Below, one piece after another: positions 37,852 to 46,756 of a stretch of DNA of 64,000 nt. How positions within the stretch are numbered: position 1 is the stretch's first letter; each line of letters begins with the position of its first letter. The notes below the pieces were generated by a model. That model was not told where the DNA came from and searched no databases. It worked only from the letters and a program-made list of their open reading frames with translations. The translations under genes were made by a program, and so were the position numbers. Source of the DNA: Aeromicrobium yanjiei (lineage in GTDB: Bacteria > Actinomycetota > Actinomycetes > Propionibacteriales > Nocardioidaceae); assembly GCF_009649075.1 (NCBI RefSeq), contig NZ_CP045737.1, positions 248,001-312,000 of the forward strand, given 5' to 3'.

Positions 37852-37920
37852 CGCAGGAAAGGGCGAGCGAAGCAAGCCAACGAGCCTGTGAACGCAGGAA
37901 AGGGCGAGCGAAGCGAGCCA
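37851..37920. repeat. Two tandem 29-bp repeats after bioQ
   Basis: 37851-37879 and 37892-37920 are the same 29 bases (ACGCAGGAAAGGGCGAGCGA...) with one difference, period 41. A degenerate GAGC-rich tail continues to about 37976. The first copy starts on the last base of the bioQ stop codon. No hairpin is evident. Confidence 0.75.
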
Positions 37921-37986
37921 GCCGGCCTGGTGCGAGCGCCAGCGAGCAGCAGGAATGAGCGGCGAGGGACGAGCCGCGCCCGGCTA

Positions 37987-39456
<1,470 letters not shown>

Positions 39457-39517
39457 TCGGGGGGCTGTTCGCCCGCGGGGATGTTGAGGGCGATCGGTCC
39501 CGGGGCGGCAGGGCTCT

Positions 39518-40198
39518 TCAGCGGAAGTCGAGCAGCATCGTGTCGGGCGGCGGTGCCTCCTGGCTGAGGCTCGACTTGTCGACCGTGGCGCGCAGGCACG
39601 AGGTCTCGTGGCGCAGCCGCAGGAAGCCGGTCTGGCCGCCGTAGGTCAGGAACAGCTCACGCACCTGCGACAGGGCCGACTCACCCACCGACGGGTGCTT
39701 GGTCGCCTGGGCGAAGCGCAGGAGCCCCGGCAGGTCGAGCTTCTCCCACGACCCGATCTCGTGGGTCTCGGGCTGGTGGAACAGGCCCGAGGCGCTGAAG
39801 GTGTCGGCGGGGGTCGCGCCGCGGTCGACGACGCCGATGATCTCGCGGAGCTTGCGCATCCACGGGATCGAGTCGTCGTGCCGCTGCGAGATCGTGGAGA
39901 GCAGCCCGTCGGGGCGCAGCACGCGGGCGTACTCCGCGAGGGCCGTGGGCGCCTCGCGGAGCTCGGGCGCGATGACGACGTCGAACGCGTCGCCGATGAA
40001 GGGCAGCCGCTCGCCGGCGCTGCGGACGTACTGGATGTCGGGGTGGCGCCGTGCGGTGACGTCGTCACCCGCGACGACGACCTCGTGGCCCTGCTCCGCG
40101 AGCTGGTAGGCGAGCGAGCCGTCCCCGAGGTGCAGCACGCAGGACAGGCGGTCCCCCACCAGCCACTTGGCCGTGCGGTCTTCGGGGGAGTCGTTCAT
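39518..40198 (-). CDS. Class I SAM-dependent methyltransferase
   Basis: This 226-residue protein has a Rossmann methyltransferase fold: motif I VLHLGDGSLAYQLAEQGHEVVVAG, motif III-like AFDVVIAPELREAP, and LAEYARVLRPDGLLSTIS (post-motif III). Motif I has GDGS instead of GxGxG, so cofactor binding may be altered. The substrate is unknown. It is divergent from a Fic-like gene, with only 49 bases between the start codons, and those bases form a palindrome carrying -10 hexamers for both genes. Confidence 0.8.
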   Translation of the reverse strand: MNDSPEDRTAKWLVGDRLSCVLHLGDGSLAYQLAEQGHEVVVAGDDVTARRHPDIQYVRSAGERLPFIGDAFDVVIAPELREAPTALAEYARVLRPDGLLSTISQRHDDSIPWMRKLREIIGVVDRGATPADTFSASGLFHQPETHEIGSWEKLDLPGLLRFAQATKHPSVGESALSQVRELFLTYGGQTGFLRLRHETSCLRATVDKSSLSQEAPPPDTMLLDFR

Positions 40199-40201
40199 TG
40201 T

Positions 40202-40245
40202 CCGAAGGCTACCGGGCCGCCCGAGGGGCGGCCGGTACGCTTCGG
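40202..40245. promoter_or_regulatory. Palindrome with two divergent leaderless -10 elements
   Basis: CCGAAG (40202-40207), ACCGG (40211-40215) and CCGCC (40217-40221) pair with GGCGG, CCGGT and CTTCGG on the right (40227-40245). TAGCCT (minus, 40206-40211) ends 7 bases before the ATG at 40198, and TACGCT (plus, 40236-40241) ends 6 bases before the GTG at 40248. Confidence 0.6.
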
Positions 40246-40247
40246 GC

Positions 40248-40964
40248 GTGTCCGATCCGTTCATCTCGGCTGCCGCTCTCGAAGGCATCCCGTCCACCTA
40301 CGCCGGCACCCGTGACGGCATCGACGGCATCCTGCGCGACCGTGGCCTGCGCCGCAGCACCCCCGACGACACCGCCCGCTCCCTGCTGCTCGGCGCGACC
40401 GCCACGGCGGCGCTCGAGGGCAGCGTGTACGAGGTCGAGGAGCTCGCGGGTGGCGGCGGGGACGCGCTGGCCCGCGGCGCCGTACGCCTGTCGACCGAGC
40501 TGCTCGGGCTGCTGCCGGTGTGGAACCGCGCGCCGGTCCAGGCCCTGGCCCGGATCCATGCGCTCGCGGCCTCGGGGTCGGTCGACGACGCCGATCTCGG
40601 CCGCCCGGTCAACCCCGACGGCGTCGCCCGGCTGACCGAGCTGGCCTGGATGCTGGGGCAGCCCACCGAGGCCCCGGGCCTGGTCGTGGCGGCGCTCGTC
40701 CACGCCGAGATCTCCTCGGCGGGCGCGTTCGCGACGCACAACGGCGTCATCGGGCGGGCCGCCGAACGCCTCGTCCTGGTGTCGAAGGGCGTCGATCCCG
40801 CGTCGGTGCTCGTGCCCGAGGCCGGCCACGCCGCAGAGCCCGACGGCTACCGCTCGGCCCTCGCGGCGTACGGCAGCGGGAAGCCGACCGGCGTCCACCA
40901 GTGGCTGATGTACGCCTCGCAGGCGTTCACCCGGGCCGCCGAGGCGTCCCCGCTCGCCCGCTGA
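40248..40964 (+). CDS. Fic/DOC-fold protein with degenerate catalytic motif
   Basis: This 238-residue helical protein aligns with Fic proteins: LARIHALAAS, then a helix APGLVVAALVHAEISSAGAF (cf. HAxFExIHPF) and FATHNGVIGRAAERLVL (cf. FxxGNGRxGR). The Fic core HPFx(D/E)GNGRxxR is reduced to GAFATHNGVIGR, so the catalytic His is replaced by Gly and the first Gly and Arg of GNGR are also changed. AMP transfer is therefore unlikely. GTG start, leaderless promoter. By position it corresponds to a conserved gene beside the Rv3661-type phosphatase in actinobacteria. A binding or regulatory role is inference. Confidence 0.7.
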   Translation: MSDPFISAAALEGIPSTYAGTRDGIDGILRDRGLRRSTPDDTARSLLLGATATAALEGSVYEVEELAGGGGDALARGAVRLSTELLGLLPVWNRAPVQALARIHALAASGSVDDADLGRPVNPDGVARLTELAWMLGQPTEAPGLVVAALVHAEISSAGAFATHNGVIGRAAERLVLVSKGVDPASVLVPEAGHAAEPDGYRSALAAYGSGKPTGVHQWLMYASQAFTRAAEASPLAR

Positions 40965-41266
40965 GAGCGGCCCATCCAGAGCCGCCCACACAGAGCGGCG
41001 ACGTCGACACTCGATGGAGTCGACGCCGCCAAAGCTCAGCACTGCATGGCTACCAGGCGTGCTGGATCGGAGTCGTCATGGCTCCAGTGAAATCCCTGAG
41101 TGGTCTGGAGTCCGGCGAGCGACTGTCCCGGAGATGGGTGATCGCCGCGTGGGTACCGATGTGCTGAGCAGCTTGTGAAGTTGTCTGTCCTTCATGTGTA
41201 CGCCTGCTGGCAGGCATAGGACAGGCCTACTGGCACGTAATGTTGTGCGCCTTCTTTCACAAGCGG
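40965..41266. other. 302-base gene-free region between the Fic-like and HAD genes
   Basis: The region lies between two convergent genes and is visibly less GC-rich than its surroundings from about 41030 on. It holds a bulged hairpin (GCGGC...GCCGC, 40996-41030) suited to terminate the Fic-like gene, a tight palindrome GCCTGC-TG-GCAGGC near 41201-41214, and a long-range inverted pair CTTGTGAA/TTCACAAG (about 41172 and 41256). A 29-codon open frame at 41078-41167 has no supporting signal. It could hide a small RNA, but nothing proves one. Confidence 0.5.
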
Positions 41267-42067
41267 TCAGGCCGCATGTCCCTTGCGGCGGGTGACCAGG
41301 GCCATCGCCACCGCGCCGACCGCGCTCGCGGCCACTGCGACGGCGGCGGCCTTGCCGACCCGGGTGTCCAGGCCCAGCCGGCGGCGCAGCGCCACCGGAC
41401 GGGCGAACGTGAGGATGGGCCAGCCCTTCTCCTCGGCCAGGCGGCGCAGGGCGCGGTCGGGGTTGACCGCGAACGGATGACCCACCGCCTCCAGCATCGG
41501 CACGTCGGTCTCGGAGTCGGAGTACGCGTACGACCCGGCCAGGTCGTAGCCGCGCTCCTCGGCGAGGCGACGCATCGCGAGCGCCTTGTTGGGACCGTAC
41601 GCATAGAAGTCGACCTCGCCGGTGTAGCGGCCCTCCTCGGCCACGAGGGTCGTCCCGATGACGTGGTCGACGCCGAGCATCGCTCCGATCGGCTCGACCA
41701 CCTCGATCCCGGACGCCGAGACGATGATGACGTCGCGGCCCGCGGCCTGGTGCTCCTCGATCAGCGTCACCGCCTCCTCGTAGACCAGCGGGTCGATGAT
41801 CGAGTGCAGGGTCTCGGCGACGGACTGACGCACCACGTCGATGTCCCAGCCGGTCACCATCTGCGTCAGGTAGGCACGCATCTTCTCGAGCTGGTCGTGG
41901 TCGGCGCCGCTGATCGAGAACATGAAGTTCGCGTACGCGCTGCGCAGGACGGCTCGGCGGCTCAGCAGGCCGCCCTCATAGAAGGGCTTGCCGAAGGCGA
42001 GCGTGCTCGACTTCGCGATGATCGTCTTGTCCAGGTCGAAGAATGCCGCAGTCCGCGTCGGGCTCAC
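41267..42067 (-). CDS. HAD-IB family phosphatase (SerB-like, Rv3661 type)
   Basis: This 266-residue protein has the HAD nucleophile motif FFDLDKTI, motif II VIIVSASG, a Lys in GPNKALAMRRLA and motif III YSDSETDVPML, with a helical cap as in phosphoserine phosphatase relatives. A C-terminal hydrophobic stretch (AAAVAVAASAVGAVAMALV) predicts membrane anchoring. GTG start at 42067 after TGAGGGG. It is divergent from the CpaE-like gene of the tad locus, the same arrangement as M. tuberculosis Rv3661 and Rv3660c. The substrate is not known; homologues hydrolyse phosphorylated lipids or amino acids. Confidence 0.88.
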   Translation of the reverse strand: MSPTRTAAFFDLDKTIIAKSSTLAFGKPFYEGGLLSRRAVLRSAYANFMFSISGADHDQLEKMRAYLTQMVTGWDIDVVRQSVAETLHSIIDPLVYEEAVTLIEEHQAAGRDVIIVSASGIEVVEPIGAMLGVDHVIGTTLVAEEGRYTGEVDFYAYGPNKALAMRRLAEERGYDLAGSYAYSDSETDVPMLEAVGHPFAVNPDRALRRLAEEKGWPILTFARPVALRRRLGLDTRVGKAAAVAVAASAVGAVAMALVTRRKGHAA

Positions 42068-42172
42068 CCCCTCAGGATAGGGCCGTCCACATGAGCATCG
42101 CGGACGCTTGGCCGTCCACAGGTGCGTGGCGGCCGGTTTCGCCTCCCGTGCGGGGGCACGATCGTCGTACGC

Positions 42173-43213
42173 ATGACCGATGCCCCGGGCCCGTTGATCG
42201 CTACCGCGGACGAGCAGGTGATCGACCTGGCCCGGCGGTGGTGTGCCGCGCTGGGCACGAGCCCCGACGTGGCGCGCGACGCCACGACGGCCCGCAGGTC
42301 GTGGCGCGCAGCGTCCGCGGTGATGGTCGGCGAGGACCTGGCCGGCGCGCTGGCCGGCTCGGGGGTCGCCCGCCGCGAGCACGTCGTGATCGTCGCGCGG
42401 GAGCCCTCGGGGTGCTGGCGGGTCGCCGTCGAGCTGGGCGCGGCGGCGGTGTGCGGGCTGCTCGAGGAGGACCGGGTGCTGGCGGCGCTGGCGTCGGCGC
42501 TCGACGGGCGCGACGAGGCGTGCGTCGTCAGCGTGGTGGGCGGGTCGGGCGGTGCGGGGGCGTCCACGCTGACGGCCGCGCTGGCGGTGATGGCCGGGCG
42601 GCGCGGATTCCACTCGCTGGCGTTCGACGCCGATCCCCTGGGTGGCGGGCTCGAGATCGTGCTCGGCGCCGAGCGCGCGCCGGGTCTGCGCTGGCACGAC
42701 TTCGCCACGACCCGCGGGCGCATCGACGCGGGCTCGCTGACCGACGTGCTGCCGGTCCATCGCGGCGTGGCCACCTTGTCGTGGGCGCGTGACGACCGCG
42801 GGCCGCTGCCGCCGTCGCTGCCCGCGGTGGTCACGGCGGCCGTGAAGGGCTTCGACCTCGTCGCGGTCGACGTCGCCCGCCAGCTGGACCCCACCGGCGC
42901 CGACCTGGTCGGCCGGTCGGTCCTGACCCTGCTGCTGGTGCCCGAGGAGATCGGCGCCGCGCTCGCCGCCCGTGCGGTCCTCGAGCGTTTGCGCCGCAGC
43001 GCGCCCGCGGTCGCCCTCGTGACGGTCGCCCGCCGTGGCGGCATCGGCCCGGCCGCGGTCGCCGAGGCGCTCGACCTGCCGGTCCTGGTCCGCCTCGGCC
43101 ACGACCGACGACTGCGCGCGGCGGTCGATCGCGGCCAGGGACCGGCCCGGTCGCGGACCGTGCGGCGTACGGCGTCGGCAGTGCTCGACGCCCTCGGGAT
43201 GGACCGTCCGTGA
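42173..43213 (+). CDS. CpaE/Ssd-like septum-site-determining ATPase-type protein
   Basis: This 346-residue protein has an N-terminal receiver-like domain without clear phospho-Asp and a C-terminal ParA/MinD-like domain. The P-loop is degenerate, VVGGSGGAGASTLTAALAV, with Ala-Ser in place of the Lys-Thr of GKT, so ATP binding is doubtful. LAFDADPLGGGLEIVLG is the following switch region. This is the helicase/secretion-neighbourhood CpaE-like family; the M. tuberculosis homologue Rv3660c (Ssd, 350 residues) affects septum formation. First gene of the tad operon; overlaps cpaF by 4 bases. Confidence 0.87.
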   Translation: MTDAPGPLIATADEQVIDLARRWCAALGTSPDVARDATTARRSWRAASAVMVGEDLAGALAGSGVARREHVVIVAREPSGCWRVAVELGAAAVCGLLEEDRVLAALASALDGRDEACVVSVVGGSGGAGASTLTAALAVMAGRRGFHSLAFDADPLGGGLEIVLGAERAPGLRWHDFATTRGRIDAGSLTDVLPVHRGVATLSWARDDRGPLPPSLPAVVTAAVKGFDLVAVDVARQLDPTGADLVGRSVLTLLLVPEEIGAALAARAVLERLRRSAPAVALVTVARRGGIGPAAVAEALDLPVLVRLGHDRRLRAAVDRGQGPARSRTVRRTASAVLDALGMDRP

Positions 43214-44352
43214 CCGAGGTGCCGATGATCGAGCGCGTGCGTCGCCGGCTCGCGGCGGACGCGGCCGACCCGACCGCGCACAGCGTCGCGGAGGCGCTGC
43301 GGGCCGAGAACCAGCTGGCCGGCTCCGACACGGTGCTGGCGCTCGTCGACCAGCTCCGCAGCGAGACGCGCGGCGCGGGAGTGCTCGACCCGTTGCTGGC
43401 CCTGCCGGGGGTGACGGACGTGCTGGTCAACGGGCCCGATGCGGTCTACGTCGACCGCGGCGGCGGGCTGGAGGTCTCCTCGGTCCGGTTCGCGGACGAG
43501 GCGGAGGTGCGCCGCCTGGCGCAGCGGCTGGCCGCCCAGGCGGGTCGCCGGCTCGACGACGCCAGTCCGTGGGTCGACGCCCGGCTCGCCGACGGCACCC
43601 GGCTGCACGCCGTGCTCGCTCCGCTGGCCCGTCCGGGCACCGCGCTGTCGCTGCGCGTCCCCGCCCGTCGGACGTTCACCCTCGACCAGCTGCACGCGGC
43701 GGGTTCCTTGTCGGAGGAGGCCCTGACATGTCTTCGCCGGATCGTCGCGTCCCGCACCGCGTTCGTGATCTCCGGCGGCACGGGATCGGGCAAGACCACG
43801 CTGCTGGCAGCCCTGCTGGGTGAGGTGGACCGGCACGAGCGGATCGTCGTCGTGGAGGACTCCACCGAGCTGCGGCCCGACCATCCGCACGTGGTCGGCC
43901 TGGAGGCCCGGCCCGCCAACATCGAGGGTGCGGGACTCGTGACGGTCCGCGATCTCGTCCGGCAGGCACTGCGCATGCGGCCCGACCGGCTGGTGGTCGG
44001 CGAGGTGCGCGGCGCCGAGGTCGTCGATCTGCTCGCCGCGCTCAACACCGGCCACGAGGGCGGGTGCGGCACGGTCCACGCCAACGCGCCTGCGGACGTC
44101 CCGGCGCGCTTCGAGGCGCTCGGGGTCGCCGCCGGCATGCCGCGGGACGCGCTCCACAGTCAGCTCGCCTCGAGCATCGAGCTCGTGATCCACCTCGCCC
44201 GTCACTCGGACGGACGCCGGGTCGTCGAGCAGGTGGCGGCGACCGACCGAGCGTCCGACGGGGTGGTCTCGTGCCGCACGGCCCTGACCTTCGCGCCCGG
44301 AGAGGCCCGGCCCGGGCCCGCCCACGAACGGCTTCTCGAGGTGCTCGGATGA
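43210..44352 (+). CDS. tadA: Tad/CpaF-type secretion ATPase
   Basis: This 380-residue hexameric ATPase powers assembly of Flp-type pili. Walker A FVISGGTGSGKTTLLAALL, Asp box VVVEDSTELRPDHPHVV, Walker B LRMRPDRLVVGEVRGAEVVDLL and His box GHEGGCGTVHAN are intact. The N-terminal domain begins VLDPLLALPGVTDVLVNGPDAVYV. GTG start overlapping the CpaE-like gene, stop overlapping the next gene. Corresponds to Rv3659c. Confidence 0.93.
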   Translation: MTEVPMIERVRRRLAADAADPTAHSVAEALRAENQLAGSDTVLALVDQLRSETRGAGVLDPLLALPGVTDVLVNGPDAVYVDRGGGLEVSSVRFADEAEVRRLAQRLAAQAGRRLDDASPWVDARLADGTRLHAVLAPLARPGTALSLRVPARRTFTLDQLHAAGSLSEEALTCLRRIVASRTAFVISGGTGSGKTTLLAALLGEVDRHERIVVVEDSTELRPDHPHVVGLEARPANIEGAGLVTVRDLVRQALRMRPDRLVVGEVRGAEVVDLLAALNTGHEGGCGTVHANAPADVPARFEALGVAAGMPRDALHSQLASSIELVIHLARHSDGRRVVEQVAATDRASDGVVSCRTALTFAPGEARPGPAHERLLEVLG

Positions 44353-45140
44353 GGCTCGCTGCTGCTGTCTCGGTGGTCGCGGCGATGCTGCTGTGGCGTC
44401 CGCCGGGGCGGTGGCTCCTGCGTCACCGGCTCGGCCGGCGGGCGGTCGAGGTGTCGCGCCACCGGGTCGCAGCCGCGGGCGTCGCGGTCGTCGTCCTGTC
44501 CCTGGCCGGGCAGGTGCGGGGGCCGCGGCTGGTGCTGGCCGGGACGGTGGTCGGGATCGGTGTGTTCGCCGTTCGCCTGCTGGGTGCGTCACGCCGGCAC
44601 GAGCTCGTGCGCCGCAGGCGGGCCGAGGTCGCCGAGGTGCTCGGCCTGCTCGCGGCCGAGCTGCGGGCGGGCTTGCTGCCCGTCCGCACGCTGTCGGGTC
44701 TCGCGGCGGACTTCGACTTCCTGGCCCCCGCGGCGCGGGCCGCGGATCTCGGTGCCGACGTCCCTGCTGCGCTGCGGGAGGCGTCCGCGGCCACGGGGCG
44801 GGAGGCGTTGCTCGAGGTGGCCGCGGCGTGGCACGTGGCCGAGAGGTCGGGCGCGCCCCTCGCGATGGTGCTCGGACGGCTCGAGGACGCGGTGCGCGAC
44901 CGGCGGGAGGTCGAACGTGAGGTGCAGGCGGGTGCCGGCCCCGCTCGCGCGACCGGGCGCCTCATGGCGGTGCTCCCGGTCGTGGGCCTCGGCCTCGGCT
45001 CCGGCATGGGCGGCGATCCCGTCGCCGTCCTCACGACGACCTGGGTCGGGGTCGGCTGCCTCGCCGCGGGATGCGCCCTGGCCTGCCTCGGTGTCGCGTG
45101 GGTCGAGCGGATCGCGTCCGCTGCGGAGATGCCCCCATGA
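44349..45140 (+). CDS. tadB: TadB-like pilus assembly membrane protein
   Basis: This 263-residue protein has two N-terminal and two C-terminal hydrophobic segments around a cytoplasmic GspF-type domain (EVLGLLAAELRAGLLPVRTLSGLAA, WHVAERSGAPLAMVLGRLEDAVRDR). It forms the inner-membrane platform with TadC. Frame overlaps of 4 bases on each side. Corresponds to Rv3658c. Confidence 0.87.
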   Translation: MRLAAAVSVVAAMLLWRPPGRWLLRHRLGRRAVEVSRHRVAAAGVAVVVLSLAGQVRGPRLVLAGTVVGIGVFAVRLLGASRRHELVRRRRAEVAEVLGLLAAELRAGLLPVRTLSGLAADFDFLAPAARAADLGADVPAALREASAATGREALLEVAAAWHVAERSGAPLAMVLGRLEDAVRDRREVEREVQAGAGPARATGRLMAVLPVVGLGLGSGMGGDPVAVLTTTWVGVGCLAAGCALACLGVAWVERIASAAEMPP

Positions 45141-45835
45141 CCCCGGCGCTGCTCACCGCCGCGGCCGTCTGGTGCCTTGTGCCCGCTGCCCCGACCCGCC
45201 GAGCCCGCCTGGTGCTGGGAGCCGGTGGTCCGCCCCGCACGGTGGATCTTCGTCTCGTGGCCGCCGCGATGGCGCCGCTCGGCGCCGTGCTCCTGCTGGG
45301 CGTGCCGATCGGTCTGCTCGCCGGGGTCGCGCTCGCCCCCGTCGTCCACCGCGCCGTCGGGCGTCTGGAGTCGGCGTCCGCCCGTGCCCGGGCCGATGCG
45401 ATGGAGGCCGCCCTCCCGGCTGCGCTCGACCTCATGGTGGCCGCCCTGGAGGTCGGGCGGCCGCCTGTCGCGGCGTTCGCGCTGGTGGCCGAGGCCACTG
45501 CGGCCCCGCTGGGCCCCGAGCTCGGGGCGATCGCGGGACGGCTCGCGATCGCTGCGGACTCCGACACGGTGTGGCGCGGGGTGGCGGACGATGCGGTGCT
45601 GGCACCGGTCGGTCGGGCGTTCCGCCGCGCCGAGGCCTCGGGCATGCCGGTGGCCGCGATCGTCGCGACGGTCGCGACCGAGCTGCGACGTGAGCGGGGT
45701 GCACGTCTTCGTGAGCGCAGCCGCAGGGTCGGGGTCCGGACCGCGGCCCCGCTCGGCGCGTGTTTCCTGCCGGCCTTCTTCCTGATCGGCATCGTCCCCA
45801 CGGTGATCGCGTCGTTCTCGTCCCTGCAGTGGTGA
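45137..45835 (+). CDS. tadC: TadC-like pilus assembly membrane protein
   Basis: This 232-residue protein has a GspF-type domain (LPAALDLMVAALEVGRPPVAAFALVAE, FRRAEASGMPVAAIVATVATELRRE) and membrane segments at about 5-20, 35-70 and at the C-terminus (APLGACFLPAFFLIGIVPTVIASF). It is the partner of TadB. It ends the coupled part of the operon; 127 bases separate it from the pilin genes. Corresponds to Rv3657c. Confidence 0.87.
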   Translation: MTPALLTAAAVWCLVPAAPTRRARLVLGAGGPPRTVDLRLVAAAMAPLGAVLLLGVPIGLLAGVALAPVVHRAVGRLESASARARADAMEAALPAALDLMVAALEVGRPPVAAFALVAEATAAPLGPELGAIAGRLAIAADSDTVWRGVADDAVLAPVGRAFRRAEASGMPVAAIVATVATELRRERGARLRERSRRVGVRTAAPLGACFLPAFFLIGIVPTVIASFSSLQW

Positions 45836-45887
45836 GGCAGCGGCGGCGTCCACAGGCCGGGCGGCCGGGGCGCGTCGTCCCCAGGCC

Positions 45888-45909
45888 GCGGATCCGATCG
45901 CAGATCCGC
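45888..45909 (+). terminator. Hairpin between tadC and the pilin genes
   Basis: GCGGATC (45888-45894) and GATCCGC (45903-45909) are exact 7-base arms with an 8-base loop. Placed between platform and pilin genes, it could be a partial terminator or mRNA-stability element that sets unequal expression. Confidence 0.4.
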
Positions 45910-45962
45910 CGCCGTGGACCACATCTTCTCCATGACAGATCCACCCACTGAAAGGACACCTC

Positions 45963-46136
45963 ATGAAGAAGCTGCGCGCCCGGGCCGAGCAGGGCATGAC
46001 CACCGCGGAGTACACCGTCGGAACCCTCGGTGCCTGCACGATCGGCGGCGTCCTGGTGAAGGTCGGCCAGTCCGAGTGGTTCGGCGACCTCGTCGAGGAC
46101 CTCATCTCCAAGATCCCCGACCTGCTCCCGTTCTGA
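45963..46136 (+). CDS. Flp-type pilin-like protein, DUF4244, copy 1
   Basis: This 57-residue protein (MKKLRARAEQGMTTAEYTVG) has the class IVb prepilin pattern: basic leader, cleavage after Gly (EQG-MTTAEYTVGT) with Glu at +5, then a hydrophobic helix and an amphipathic end (GDLVEDLISKIPDLLPF). ATG preceded by GAAAGGA. It is too short and in too dense a region to be found by length alone, but codon pattern and synteny (Rv3656c) support it. A paralogue follows 63 bases later. Confidence 0.85.
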   Translation: MKKLRARAEQGMTTAEYTVGTLGACTIGGVLVKVGQSEWFGDLVEDLISKIPDLLPF

Positions 46137-46199
46137 TGCCGGCCGGGGCGGCGCCAACCCCCGCGCGTCGCCCCGGCCCCTCCACGAAAGGACATCTCC

Positions 46200-46406
46200 A
46201 TGACATGTCGAGACGACCGCGGGATGGCGACTGCGGAGTATGCGATCGGCACGATCGGCGCGGTGCTGATGGCGACGGTGCTGTTCAAGCTCGCGTCCCT
46301 GGGCGTGGACGGGCCGTGGCTCGACGGCCTCCTCGAGCGGATCAGGGAGGCCTTGTCGTGGCGCAACCTCTTCGCGGGGATGCCGCGCCTCGGCATCGGG
46401 GCCTGA
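46200..46406 (+). CDS. Flp-type pilin-like protein, DUF4244, copy 2
   Basis: This 68-residue paralogue of the preceding gene shares the leader/cleavage pattern (DDRG-MATAEYAIGTIGA) and the same GAAAGGACA ribosome-site context. The helix continues VLMATVLFKLASLGVDGPWL, and the C-terminus is extended by about 11 residues. Two non-identical pilins may form a mixed filament. The stop overlaps the start of the TadE-like gene by one base (TGATG). Confidence 0.82.
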   Translation: MTCRDDRGMATAEYAIGTIGAVLMATVLFKLASLGVDGPWLDGLLERIREALSWRNLFAGMPRLGIGA

Positions 46407-46756
46407 TGCGTCGCGAACGGGGCATGGTCACGGCCGAGCTGATGACGATCGCGCCCCTGGGGGTCGCTCTCGCGTTTCTCCTGCTGTGGATCGTGTCGCT
46501 CGGGCTGACCCAGGTGCGGATCGCGGACGCATCCCGCGAGTCCGCCCGGATGCTCGCCCGTGGGGAGTCGATGTCGTCGGCCGAGGCCGCGGCCAAGCGC
46601 CAGGCCCCGACCGGCGCCCGGGTGAGCGTCGATGAGCAGGGGGGTGCGGTGGTCGTGACGGTGAGGGTCCGCTCGCGCATGCCGATCCCGTTCTTCTCCG
46701 GCATCGGTGCGCGGACCATGGAGTCCACCTCGGTCGCCGCGCAGGAGTCACCGTGA
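46406..46756 (+). CDS. TadE-like pseudopilin
   Basis: This 116-residue protein has a prepilin-type N-terminus (RRERGMVTAELMTIAPLGVAL) with Glu five residues after the Gly, one membrane segment, then an exported domain with the TadE pattern RESARMLARGES and a beta-rich end. Minor pseudopilin of the Tad system; corresponds to Rv3655c. Overlaps the next gene by 4 bases. Confidence 0.85.
   Translation: MRRERGMVTAELMTIAPLGVALAFLLLWIVSLGLTQVRIADASRESARMLARGESMSSAEAAAKRQAPTGARVSVDEQGGAVVVTVRVRSRMPIPFFSGIGARTMESTSVAAQESP

Noticed and set aside
37852-37986. CRISPR-like array in the tandem repeats after bioQ
   Set aside because: Only two repeat units with a 12-base gap; no spacers of normal length and no cas genes.
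41078-41167. 29-codon open frame MAPVKSLSGLESGERLSRRW... in the gap before the HAD gene
   Set aside because: No ribosome site, no neighbour coupling and no recognisable family; chance is enough to explain it.
40965-42172. Actinobacterial 6C small RNA near the Rv3661-type gene
   Set aside because: The 6C RNA is encoded in this neighbourhood in mycobacteria, but neither gap beside the HAD gene has the paired loops with runs of six C.
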